Shown piece after piece: positions 23,185-34,015 of a DNA stretch of 64,000 nucleotides (the first letter of the stretch is position 1; each line of letters starts with the position of its first letter). The DNA is from Cryptomeria japonica. Lineage: Eukaryota > Streptophyta > Pinopsida > Cupressales > Cupressaceae. The position numbers and the translations under genes were made by a program. Where the stretch lies: contig NC_081415.1 of NCBI RefSeq assembly GCF_030272615.1, positions 376,105,392 through 376,169,391 on the forward strand, in the 5' to 3' direction. A model generated the notes under the pieces. It was not told the origin of the DNA, ran no database searches, and saw only the letters and a program-made list of their open reading frames with translations.

Positions 23185-24500
23185 TTAGTTAGATTTTCCA
23201 CTTCTATGCTTCAACACAAAGGTGTAACTCTGCAAAAATTCTACCCATCTCATATGTCTTTGATCCAACTTACTCTGACTATTCAAATACTGCAAAGCTT
23301 GATGATCTGTATACAACACAAACTCCTTAGGCAATAGGTAATGTCTCCACTTATTCAAGGCTTGAACTATGGCATAAAATTCTTGATCATACATTGAATA
23401 TCTCCTCTGGGCATCATTCGATTTCTCACCGAAATAAGCTACAACTCTCCCTTCCTGACTCAACATTGCTCCTATTGTTGTTCCACTTGCATCACAATCC
23501 ACTTGAAATAATTTATTGAAATCTGGTAAAGCTAACACAGGCTACTCAGTCACTTTCTGTTTCAACAACTCAAAACTTTTGTTTTCTCCAGTGGTCCACT
23601 TCAATTCCATTCGATCTCCCCTCATGGTCTCAGATATAGGGTTACAAACTGAACTGAAATTTTTGATGAACTTCTGGTAGAAACTAGCCAATCCATGAAA
23701 TGATCTTACCTCTCCAATGCTTTCCGGTGTAGGCCACACAACAATTGCTTTTACTTTCTCAGGGTCCATCTTCAAACCATCCTTAGATATCACAAATCCC
23801 AAATAGACTAACTCATCTTTCATGAAAGTACACTTCTTAAGATTTATCAACAACTTTTCTTCTCTCAACCTCTGCAAAACTTGTCTCAAATGCAACAAAT
23901 GCTCCTCTTTTGTCTTACTAAAAATCAGAATGTCATCCAAATATACAATAACAAACTTGCCCAATAATTTCTTCAATACCTCATTCATCAGCCTCATGAA
24001 AGTATTTGGTGCATTAGCTAACCCAAAATGCATCACTAACCATTCATACAGTCTTTCATTTGTCTTGAATGTTGTCTTCCACTCATCTCCTTCTCTGATC
24101 CTAAATTAATGATGTCCACTCTTCAAATATATCTTTGTAAAGTATTTGGCTCCACTCAAACATTCCATTATGTCATCCATCCTAGGAAAAGGAAACCGGT
24201 ATTTCAATGTGATCTTGTTTATTACTTTGGAATCAGTACACACTATCCATTCTCCATTCTTCTTAAGTGCTAATATTGTTGGTACTGCACATGGGGTCAG
24301 AATTTATCTGATCAAACCTTTCTTCAACAACTCATACACTTGTCTATTTAGTTCTTCATTCTCTGCCAGTGTCATCCAGTGTGTAGCTTTATTAGAAAAA
24401 CTAGCTCTAAGAACCAAGTCCATAAAATGACTAATACTACTCACAGGTGGCAATCCATCAGACACATTATCTGAAATGATGTCTTCATATTTTGTCAACA
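23185..24500 (-). pseudogene. Chr1 reverse transcriptase and RNase H
   Basis: Ty3/gypsy polymerase. The thumb-proximal and catalytic part is open at 24036-23542: [30 protein letters not shown] (catalytic YLDD), [12 protein letters not shown] and [21 protein letters not shown] stop at 23541 separates it from RNase H at 23538-23185, which has [17 protein letters not shown] (catalytic Asp), [15 protein letters not shown] (Glu), and [13 protein letters not shown] (Asp). Upstream, the finger region to about 24500 is broken. Confidence 0.92.
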
Positions 24501-25240
24501 AATATTTTATCTCTTCCAGTTGCTCCTATTCATGCTCCGAATTCTTAGTCTTCTTAGGAACTAAGGCAAGATACACATTCTCATGTCTCAATCCATCGAG
24601 GAATTTCCTTTCATCCACCAAACAGATTCTAGCATTCGTACAAACTTCACTCTTCAAAGGTTCTTCCAAGGGCAACAAGGTTTGCTTCATCCCATTGGCC
24701 ACAATAGTGTATGTATTCTTCCTCCCATCATGTATTGCCTGCCTATCAAACTCCTAAGGTCTACCCAACAAAAGATGACAAATATCCATAGGCATAATAT
24801 CACACAAGACTTCATCATGATAATTCCCAATTTTCAATTTCACCAAACATTTCTCACTTACTAACAACTTACGTTCATCCTAAATCCATGCTATGTGATA
24901 AGGCTTAGGGTGTTTCAATCTTTCTAAATTTAGCTTATTCACCATCTCTTCTGAAACAAGATTATTTGAACTACCACTATCAATAACAACTTTACAACAC
25001 TTAATGGATACCTTACATCTGGTCTTGAACAAATTCTTCCTCTGCAAGGGCTCTTCATCTCTCCCGGTATGACACAAAGCTATCCTCATCATCAACAGTT
25101 CTCCATCTTCCAGTTTATTATCTGATTTGGTGGGGTTTTCTTCCACCACTATTTTTCTTTTGGTATTCTCTGTCTTCTTATACTCAAAAGCATGATGTCC
25201 TCCTCCACACTTATAACAAGTTCCTCTAAACACTCTCCTT
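24501..25240 (-). pseudogene. Chr1 zinc knuckle and aspartic protease
   Basis: Frame 25233-24880 starts with a knuckle, CYKCGGGHHAFEY, which lacks one spacer residue and has Tyr for the last Cys, so it is degenerate. The retropepsin motif CCKVVIDSGSSNNLVS follows, with the catalytic DSG intact, then LNLERLKHPKPYHIAW. Homology runs on in broken form to about 24500, where the reverse transcriptase finger region starts. Confidence 0.82.
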
Positions 25241-26192
25241 TCTTGTCTTCCAAAATTCTTGTTCTTCTAGCCATCCAGTAGAAATTTCTATCATCTTTCT
25301 TGTATGAATTACCTTCTTTGTTCACTTCTTTGTCCTTGTTCTAACTTGTGCAGGTTCCTCTACCTTCAGGATATCCTCTTCCTCCTTGAAATCTTCCTCC
25401 AGAAAACCTTCCACCTCTGCCTCTCTGCCTCTGGTCATGTCTTTTGTTTAGCTTTTCTTCTACCTTCAGGGAATATTGGTAAGCCTCTTCAACACTCTGT
25501 AATTTGATCAAACTTAGTTCATCTTGTATAGACACCCGCAATCCATTCAAATATCTTGCAACATGTTCAACTTCATCATCAACATGTCCGAATCTGATAT
25601 TCAACTTGTAAAATTCTTCAATGTATTCCTTCACACTAGATTCCTTATGTCTCAAACTCTGCAACTTTCAAAATAGATTCACTTGATCATCAGCTGGCAT
25701 AAACTTTGATTTTAACTTAGCAACCTTCTGATCCAATGTCTTGATCTTCTCTTTACCTCTTCTCTATCTATCAACCTGCAAATGCTCCCACCAAAGAGAT
25801 GCATGACCTTTCAACCAAGTACAAGCATATTTCACCTTCCTTTCTTCTGTAGTGTTTTCAAAATCAAAATATTTCTCCATCTCCAAGATCTAATCCATCA
25901 ATTCATCCAAATCCAACTTTCCATCATATTTCAGTGGGGTAAAATGAGGTTTAGTATTCGCCCTACTCAAAACCCTCAAAAACCTTTCCTCATCTAAATC
26001 AACCCCTGGTGGGTTTACTTTTTCTATCAAGGCTTCTTCTCCTTCATCTTCACTTACATCTTCAATGTGTCGGCCTCTTCTCTAGGCTGTCTCCATGACT
26101 TCCAATTGGGCTAGTATTCCTCACAACATTTCCATCACAATAGGGTATGCATTCCCACGCGCTCCACCATTCCTAGTTCCTCTTCACTCCAT
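25241..26192 (-). pseudogene. Chr1 gag
   Basis: ATG at 26192 is a plausible start, about 95 bases past the PBS; a stop follows two codons later. The gag domain core is at 25664-25341: RHKESSVKEYIEEFYKLN, VARYLNGLRVSIQDEL and EEAYQYSLKVEEKLNK, ending in an Arg/Gly-rich tail (RQRGRGGRFSGGR). The region between 26192 and 25670 is interrupted several times. Confidence 0.78.
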
Positions 26193-26287
26193 CTTTACGT
26201 TAGTCCTCTGCAACTGTAGGTCGGATCCACAGTTTGCCACCCTACAAAAAAATTCTTAGGACAACGCAATCTCTGGAACAAAAACTT

Positions 26288-26299
26288 GTTCTGATACCA
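26288..26299 (-). other. Chr1 primer-binding site
   Basis: On the minus strand TGGTATCAGAAC lies two bases from the LTR end. It matches the initiator tRNA-Met type site except for its last bases. Confidence 0.75.
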
Positions 26300-26301
26300 C
26301 T

Positions 26302-27058
26302 TGAAGCAGTCACCAGCTAGGAGGGATCTCAAAGAGATCAATCTAGACCAGTCAGCAAAAGTAAACATAACAAAAACAAAAGGACATGATGGAGGCAATG
26401 CAGAACAGATTGAATTATAACATAAAAATTGTTTACAACCAACTGTTAACAATTAGATTACAGAAACTGGCTCACAAGCCAGCTAAAACATGCTCAAAAT
26501 ACAGAACAGGTCACAAGAGAGACCTCAAATCTTAAGATCTGTCTTCTATGCTTAGTCTAGCTTCTTGATTACATTCTAATGCTCTATTATAATGATTTAT
26601 ATGATCCAAGAGGATATGGTCAGCCCAAAAAGGGATCAAAACCTGAATAACAAGACCTAATGTGTAAAACCAACAAGGTCGGCCTCCGCCAAAGAAATTC
26701 CTCCAGAAAATTCAACTGATGAAGAGTAGATCACGGGGAAAGGTCGGCCACACGCCAAGGAACGTCGAAATCAATTCTCAGGGATCCACAAGCTATGAAA
26801 GGGGATCTGGTAGATTTCGAATGCAAATAGGTCCAGGCAACTAGTAACAGTAAACTATCTCAGAAACCAGTAGCGATAACTTGTCAAAAAATGATCCAAA
26901 TGCTCCATGGTTTGGGAATAAGGAGGATGGTCATGTCTTTAAGTAAAATTTAACTCCACATGTTCCAGTGGGCCAAATATGGGACATAGAAAAAAAACAG
27001 AACAGAAATATTTTTTGTTGATGCAAGATTTCTATGAACCGGGGATGCTCCTACATCA
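26302..27058 (-). repeat. Chr1 5' LTR
   Basis: 757 bases, TGATGTAGGAGCATCC at its minus-strand start and CTGCTTCA at its end. The right flank (27059 on) is the interior of an A-type LTR. Confidence 0.88.
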
Positions 27059-27284
27059 CATGCACGATTCATAACACTACAATCACTGAAAAGATTCTAG
27101 ACCAAAACTACTCTACTCAACCTGAATTATCAAAGCTATATTACTGGTTACCGGACCACAATAACTTCCGGATGTCAAAATCCATGATTACCAAATAGGA
27201 TTCTCATGAAGAGTTGTCATCAATGAAAACCCTAAACTATTAATCAAGCACCAAAATTCACTGGATGAGTGTTAATTGCCAACA
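27059..27284 (-). repeat. Element A 3' LTR, truncated
   Basis: On the plus strand, CATGCACGATTCATAACAC through TTAATTGCCAACA aligns with 34716-34939. About 700 bases of the LTR are missing on the Chr1 side. Confidence 0.88.
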
Positions 27285-27300
27285 ATCTCCCCCTTTGGCA
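27285..27300 (-). other. Element A polypurine tract
   Basis: Minus-strand TGCCAAAGGGGGAGAT directly precedes TGTTGGC of the 3' LTR. It is identical in core to the Cop1 PPT. Confidence 0.88.
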
Positions 27301-27849
27301 TTGATGGTAATACTCATGAAAAATGACTGTGTTGAAACCTGTATACTAGATCAAAATTTCTAGGGCTCCCCCTTAGACCAAAAACTCAAAAACCTATAGG
27401 CAATGGAAAGCACAAATAAGAGAGACAAAATATAGGACAAGAAAACTCTCATAGAAGTATGTGAGGAGAAAAACCCCATGTGAGGAAAAAGTCCTCCCCA
27501 TATGAGAGAAGAAGAGAAGCTAGGAAACCCCCCCTCAATGTAGAATCTGCACCAATGATAGAAGCTCAAGAATGAATGAAGAAACTACTCCAAGAATGTC
27601 GAACAATATTCCTCCCCTTAGGAAGAAACAAACCAAAGGTTTATCCATGAAGTCTCCCCAATAATGAATGGAATATTTATGAACAAGACTCATGATGAAT
27701 GAAATCTCTGAAAACTACTCAAGTGTCCCCATGTCAATGCTGAAAGATACCCCTTCCAAAGGTGGTAAATTGCTCCACAGTGCAGAAAAAGGTACTCCAA
27801 GATCTAGTGGAGATGAATGTAGAACAATAGCCAAAGACTCACATGTCTC

Positions 27850-28500
27850 CTAAAAGGATAAAGAGACCTCCTCCAACTGTTGTGCATAAGTATCCACAAT
27901 CATCTCAACCTTGAAAGAATGACCATGTAGAGAATGAACAAGAGAGTCAAAGTGTTCCATCACAACAATTAAAGAAGGATCATCTTCATCAAAGAGAAGA
28001 TGAATATCATCAATGGTGTCTCCCAAATCTGCAATGTAGGGTTCCACAAACAAACCTACAATGTTTGTCAAGTAATCATCCCAAGAATTTGAAGCTCGAA
28101 GACAAGATATATCCTGTTGCATTGAATTATATGAAGGCAAAATCGTCACACTATCTACATCATCAGATGCAATAGGTGATGTGATATCAATAGGAGGAGA
28201 TGAAACACAAGGCTCAAGAATGGGTTTACATGTGAGAACACCCAAGTTCAAGTACCCAAAGTTCTCCTCAAAATTTGAATCATCACAACTTCAAACTTCA
28301 AATGCCTCTAGATTTGGCCTCCGAAGTCCGATTTGGATGAAACAAAAGGAAAAACTGACTTTCTTGGACCTCCTCAATCCAATGGTAACCTCAGATTTGA
28401 CCCATCAAGCTTCAATAATAACCTGCAATAGAAAGCTCCAAAATACACAACCCCAAATAGCATCAAATTTCTCTCAATTGGCAAACCAATGACACTCTAA
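27850..28500 (-). pseudogene. Hypothetical protein relic in element B
   Basis: I do not recognise it. Frame 28251-27850 (133 codons) is acidic, with DLGDTIDDIHLLFDEDDP and two short hydrophobic stretches; no signal peptide, metal site or catalytic motif is visible. It lies in the interior of element B, just past the PBS. It may be a chance frame. Confidence 0.3.
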
Positions 28501-28514
28501 TGGCTTTGATACCA

Positions 28515-29020
28515 TGTGATATTTTGTCAAGATCTAGAGGCAATGGAAAGCACAAATAAGAGAGAACAAAATATATGATAGGAATAAATTGTATTCTATC
28601 AAGATGAAAATACTGATCAACTGGATCATCAAAAGTTGTCATTGATTACAATGTAGATGAACCCGCTTATATAGGCAAGGCTATATGGATATGTGAGCAC
28701 ACAAACATGACATGTGGCTCAATAGGAAACAAGGGTAGGTAGGAAATAGGTGTGGTAGGTAGGAGAAACAATAAAATATTCCACATGAGGTGGATCACCC
28801 ACCGAAGGTGGAATTATCACTCCACAATAAGTGGATATGATAAAGTAGTAACAAGACCACAAAAGGTGTAAATTCTCCTACACACACTATCCCAATGTGG
28901 CACAAACACCCAAGTGTCTCATACCCAAACTACTATGAAATGCATTATCCTATGTAAACTTAAGTAAGGCGTAATAATATCCAAGATGAATAATTAATTA
29001 CACAAACAATTATCTATACA
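28515..29020 (-). repeat. Element B 5' LTR
   Basis: Minus-strand end ..AAAATATCACA abuts the PBS with no gap. A TATA-like TATATAAG lies at 28673-28666. Its first base is uncertain: TG candidates occur at 29020 and 29033. Confidence 0.6.
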
Positions 29021-29049
29021 TTTATAGTTTTCACTCCTCTCCCCCTTTG

Positions 29050-32000
29050 ACAACAATGCCAAAGATGGGGTGTTGTCCAAAAATTATATACATGGATATC
29101 TACTGGATATACTATACATACTTGAAGATATCTGCAAAAATGGTCTTCAAAAAATCCTAAGTGGTTATCCCACCATGTCTTCAAGTTACCCAAAACTGTG
29201 ATGAATGCACTAAAAACATAGGCATGAATCTCCACATCCTTCAGCTCAGTTGGAACAGGTTGTGTCATACCTTCATACAATCTACCTTATTAATCAACAT
29301 GGTATCCATCCAGGGGGCAATCAGATTCCGGAGTTCACCAGCTCTCCTTAAAATTTTGTCTTTATCTACATTTAGGATTGAGATCTGATCATTGAGAGCA
29401 TTACCTGCCCTTCTATACTACTAGTTAGGGATACATTAGAATCAAAAGACTGTGAAATACCACCTAGCTTACCCTGGCAAACACTTATTTGCTTGTCTAT
29501 GTCTACTGTGAACTTTGGCAAAATTAGAAAAGACTTATATATTTTACCGCCTTTTGCTAGTGCTTCAGAGATTGTCTACAAACCTTTAATCAATCTTACT
29601 CTGTCATCCTCAATAATTTTCCAAAATGTTTGCATACAAACCTCTTTAAATCTATCTAATACCCACTTAGTGGTGGTCTTCTCCAAGGATTCAAAATTGG
29701 TATTTACATTATTAATCAATTGCAATAAGTTAATAGAGGGGCTGGAATTGGGATCTAGTTGCAAATCCGGTACCACCTTCTGCAACACATCAACTGACAT
29801 TAGAATAAGATTTTTGTCTTCATTATCTGATTTGACCAGATCTTGACTAGCCTGAGCTTATACTACTATTGCAAGAATCATCTTCTCAGCTATTGACATC
29901 TATCCAATATCAAGGGGGCCATCAAGATTGATTGACATTTGAGGTAGGGCCCTTGTCCCTTTGACTGGAGGAGTGTCAATTATCAGAGCATCCACAATTC
30001 TCTTCCCTTTATCTACCTCAATGCCCTACATCTCTATCTTCTTTGATTCATTTTCCTCAGCACCATTACCTTTATCCTATGCATCAATGTTACCACTTGG
30101 TGCAGTGTCATCCTTTGGAGCCTTGAGAATTTCTCCAACACTTTCTTCCACCAGATGATTTGCACTAATTTGAGTATCAAAGGTTACTTGCCCTTGATAT
30201 TTTGAATGTCCTTCTATCTGAGTTTCATCCTTCTGATCACCGAAGACACCTTCCTTTACTTCTGGTTGGGAAGTCTAAATTGCATCACTATATAAAGGGT
30301 TATTCATTTGATCCTTCTCTGAATTTCCTCAGTTTCTTTCCTTACTTCTTCAACTCTACCAATTGTTAACCTGTTAACCCTATTTCTACTTCTAAATTCT
30401 TTCTTGTTTGCTTCCTCAATGAGCCTTTTGGCTTCATCTTGGGAGATACAGGTGCAGTCATTGGTCAATTCTCTCTCTTTTATTTCATTATCTATTTTTC
30501 TAGCTATCAATCTCTTCACATCAATAATATTATATAGATCCTTAGGTATGCTACATATTTCAATTAAAGATTTACTAAAGTTGTGTAAATACAAAACAAC
30601 AACTTCCTCAACTTTTCTTTGATCTGCCTCAACTAGATTTTCATAGCATGCTTCAATGATCTTCAAATTTCCATCAACAATTATCTCATCGATCAATTTA
30701 TTTGTTATCATTAGAGGAACAAATGTATATTTACCTTGCAAGTTGTCAGTTTCAAGATCATCATCAAGTTGTGTTTTGAGCTTCCTTCCCCTCTTGGGTC
30801 TTCCAGTAAGGGTAGGCTCTAACTTGGCCTTTGTGCTCTATACTGCACCATCGTATTGTGGTTTCCTCACCACTCTTAGAAATTCTCCTCTCTTTTTGTC
30901 CTTTTCTACTTCTTCATCTGATCCAGTCTTAGATGCCACTAGAGATGCAACTACATAGGTTGATTTAGGTTTCTCCTTCTGCTTCAAAATTCTATTTTTG
31001 GATGAGCTTTGTCATGTTGATGGTATTACCAGAGTAGGGGCAGACTTGGTCTCCTTTGGTTTTCTTTGGAGGGAACTGGTTCATCCTTAGGCTTCTTTGA
31101 TTCCACCTTAGCCTCCATCTGAGCATGTTTATCCCTTTATTGCTTCACCACCTCTCTAGTAAATCACATTTGCACAACCACTTCTTTAGCCATTTTAGAT
31201 ACTTTTCTCTTTCTTGAAGGCACGGTGAACTTCATGTGCAACTCCAAATCTTTCTCCTTAATGATGTCAAACCTTGGTTCATTAGGATCCACCGGTTTTC
31301 TCAAAAGGTTTTGAGAATAAAATTCATGGGTCTCATGACCATCCACCTCATATCCCATTGGCAAGATCTAGACTATCCTGGGATCCACAACTTCCATGTG
31401 ATATTGGTCTTTGTCCACCATGAAGCAATTAGTGTTCTTATGTTTCTTAATGATCTCTTTGGGAATCCTTTCTCTATCTTTCATTTTTCTTTGAAAGATT
31501 TTGAAATTGCTCCACAAGGCAACACCCTGAGTTTCTCTATTTCTCAATCTCTGTAAAACTTGTTTGATCTAGGTGGACACTGATAAGTCAAAATCCCATT
31601 GTACTCTTCCTGTACCGAGAATTTAATTCATAAAATACAGTGTCAGATAGATAATCAAAGAAGCAAACTTAAATACATTCTTCTTATCTATTTTTATCTT
31701 CTTCAGGTTACTAAGAAGTTCTTCAAGGAGGACTCAACATAGATCATAATGCATGTCCTCTTTCACCATCTGGTAAGTTGCATAAATGGTTGTTCCAGAG
31801 ACTAAGTTCAGTCTGCTATACTAGTAGGCCTTATAGCCAATGATCATGGATGCAAATCTTACATCATGCTCTTGGATATCATCAATTGTCATAGATTTGT
31901 TATCAAATTTTGCATCGGTTACCTTTGTCACAATAGTGTTTCCTACCTTAGATTTGGTTTGTCATCAATTTGATGCAGACATGTGACTACATGAATAGTT

Positions 32001-32395
32001 TTCTTGGTGATTTTGTATGGCTTGTCTAACCAGATAAATTCATCATGCACATGGCTCAAAATGTACCTTACCCATTCATCCTCATCGAACACGGGGAAAT
32101 GCATAAACTGTGTGAAACCCTTCCTCTGCAATTTTGTATATTCTAGTTTAAGAATTCCATCTCTGTCCCAAAGGTATCTATTATAAAGTGCTAGAATCTC
32201 CTCATTTCCAATCTCTTCAATATTGTAGTGAATATAGGCTCTTACATCATCAACATATAGAACACCGTAGGGCATGGACAAGAAGACACTGTTTGGATTA
32301 TCTTCTACAGACTTAAATGGGTGCTTTTTGAATTGCGGCCTTTCTCTCTTGGAAACCTCAACTACCAAAGGAGTATTGACAAAAGAAGATGCCAT
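29050..32395 (-). pseudogene. Element A second gene, long relic of unknown function
   Basis: Starting at ATG 32395 (MASSFVNTPLVVEV), one ancestral protein of roughly 1,100 residues can be followed with stops and shifts to about 29050. The best kept part is 32395-31943: PYGVLYVDDVRAYIHYN, FPVFDEDEWVRYILSHVHDE, FIWLDKPYKITKKTIHVV. Then come a conserved-looking FASMIIGYKAY block (31850-31800), a Lys-rich segment near 31200 (SRKRKVSKMAKE), and a Glu/Lys-rich helical stretch at 30741-30304. I do not recognise a named family. The WLDKPYKITKKTIH type of block recalls the helical front end of plant transposon-linked proteins; that is inference. No nuclease or polymerase motif is seen. Confidence 0.55.
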
Positions 32396-32789
32396 TCTGA
32401 GAAATTTAGGGTTAAGAGTGTTCTTTTTTAAATACCTCTTATTATTGATGAATGCATAATAGTCTCTATCAGATCACCTTAAAGATTTTGATCTCCTTGG
32501 AAACTGGTTCGCCTAGCTATGTTGCTTCAACTCTTTGCTCGCAATGTGAGAAATGATTCACATTTGTCCTTTTTAACCTCACAAACCCTAATTTCAAGTT
32601 GACATAAATGCACCGATAAGGTTCAACCAGATGCTTTGTCTAGCATCAATCATTCAACCGGATACAAAGATTGGCATGAAGAGTTCTGAATAATCATCTC
32701 CAAGCATCTGCAATCAACCATGATCGATCACAGATCTCTCCAAGGGGGTTCTACGGGATTTTTAATGAAGATGCCACCTCCTAAGGCCA
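32396..32789 (-). other. Spacer between the two element A genes
   Basis: No motif is seen. It contains AT-rich sequence and the likely leader of the second gene. Nothing suggests a further gene. Confidence 0.4.
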
Positions 32790-33947
32790 AATGACTTAGT
32801 TACCAGATGAAGATCCTGCACTAGATTCAGGTGTAGATCCATTGTCCACCTTAGATTCATCCTTTCTGATCCACATCTTCTCATGCTTGTTCCTGATCTC
32901 TTATACCTTTTCTTTGCATTTTTCTTTGTCTACCAGAGCATTCTTGTTAAGATTTTTCTTCTGCAATATTTTGCAATGTGATTGGTTTTATTGCATGCAC
33001 GACAAACAACATTCTGCATAGGTTTGAAGTTCATCTATTTTGGTCTCATCCTACATTGGTTACATATATGTCCAAACATTCCACAAGCATAGCATCTCTT
33101 ATTTTGAAAATTATTCATTACTACTCTGCACATGTTTGACTTGTGATGACAATTATTGCATATGAAACACTGACCAGTAAAGGTAGGACCATTGTTTGTA
33201 TTATTTCCATTATTCATCTTACTTATACATTGACTCACCATATGACCAAATTTATTGCAAGTAAATAATCTACCATTGAATTTATAGGCATTAGGCTATC
33301 TTATCGGAGGGTTCTTGCTCTTCTTATGATTTGGCTTTGCATTGCTTTGTCCAGATCCAAAGGATTCTCCCTTCTCAAATCCAATTCATCTCATGTCTTT
33401 CCCATGTCTCTAACTTTCCAGCATCTCATCAAGCCTTGTTGAGCTCACCTTGAATGTCTTTATATTCATCTGCAGTAGCAAGTTCATCTCTTAGGGCAAC
33501 AATCTGTCTCTCAAGTTCTTGACCTTTATTTTTTGATTGTGTTAGTTCAAGTTTCAACTGATCATTCTCATAAGTAAGCCTGAAACATTCATCTTCTCTT
33601 TCTTTCAATGATTGAGTCAAAATTTCTTCATTCTTCTTTTGGTCTTCAATCTCCTTGGTTAGCTTCATCACAATGGATTGCATCTCATTCTTCAAAACAA
33701 CATTCTCTCTCGCAAGCTTATCATGTTCATCATTTTTGTCTTGATTTTCCATGCTTTGTTCTTCTTTCTCCTTCATCTTGTCCATCAATTCCTTCTTTTT
33801 GTCTCTTGAAGTGCTCACTTGATCCTTCAAGTCATTAATGAAGTCTTGAAATACATTCAGCTTTGTCTTCAGGGAATTGATCTAATTTCTTGTTGCATCA
33901 AGATCCTCAAGTGCCACACAAAGTTGTCTCTGCAAATTGGAATCCAT
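32790..33947 (-). pseudogene. Element A gag-like gene: coiled coil plus zinc knuckles
   Basis: ATG 33947 (MDSNLQRQLC) lies about 55 bases past the PBS, a typical place for gag. Residues 1-170 are Lys/Glu/Gln-rich with heptad-like spacing (ELMDKMKEKEEQ, LKLELTQSKNKGQELER), a likely coiled coil that could assemble the protein. After a broken stretch, 33270-32960 carries CCHC knuckles: CFICNNCHHKSNMC, CYACGMFGHICNQC and CRACNKTNHIAKYC are complete, and CNKFGHMVSQC has lost its first Cys. Knuckles like these bind nucleic acid in retroelement gag proteins. There is no UBN2 or Retrotrans_gag core, so this is not an ordinary copia or gypsy gag. Several stops break it. Confidence 0.7.
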
Positions 33948-34000
33948 TGATTCAATCTCTCAGACCTTTCTCAAATGGTTAGGCTTCCTTAGAGGAACTT

Positions 34001-34013
34001 GGCTCTGATACCA
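34001..34013 (-). other. Element A primer-binding site
   Basis: Minus-strand TGGTATCAGAGCC, the perfect plant initiator tRNA-Met site, two bases inside the LTR end. Confidence 0.9.
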
Positions 34014-34015
34014 AT

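Larger units (their letters stand above)
20898..27058 (-). mobile_element. Chr1, decayed Ty3/gypsy chromovirus
   Basis: Two LTRs (26302-27058 as 5', 20898-21682 as 3', minus-strand sense) flank a PBS, gag, protease, reverse transcriptase, RNase H, integrase and chromodomain, the order of plant chromoviruses. On the plus strand both LTR copies start TGAAGCAGTCAC and end ATGAACC..GGATGC..C..CATCA. The left flank is satellite (GAAAG) and the right flank is LTR A sequence (CATGC), so no target duplication is visible. Stops and shifts are spread through all domains. Confidence 0.92.
27395..29020 (-). mobile_element. Element B, small LTR element inserted in A
   Basis: An LTR (28515 to about 29020) is followed on the minus strand by a PBS, TGGTATCAAAGCC (28514-28502), and about 1.1 kb with no polymerase motif. 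A 45-base piece at 27396-27440 (AGGCAATGGAAAGCACAAAT) repeats the inner end of the LTR at 28538-28582, suggesting the remains of a 3' LTR. The upper LTR limit is uncertain by about 20 bases. It fits a short non-autonomous LTR element. Confidence 0.6.

Noticed and set aside
28515-29050. Tandem element (PPT-LTR-PBS) reading of LTR B
   Set aside because: The purine tract at 29035-29050 looks like a PPT directly before LTR B, which would suggest a head-to-tail double element. Cop1 has the same kind of inner tract 235 bases before its true PPT, and A has its true PPT at 27285-27300, so an insertion of B near the inner tract is simpler.
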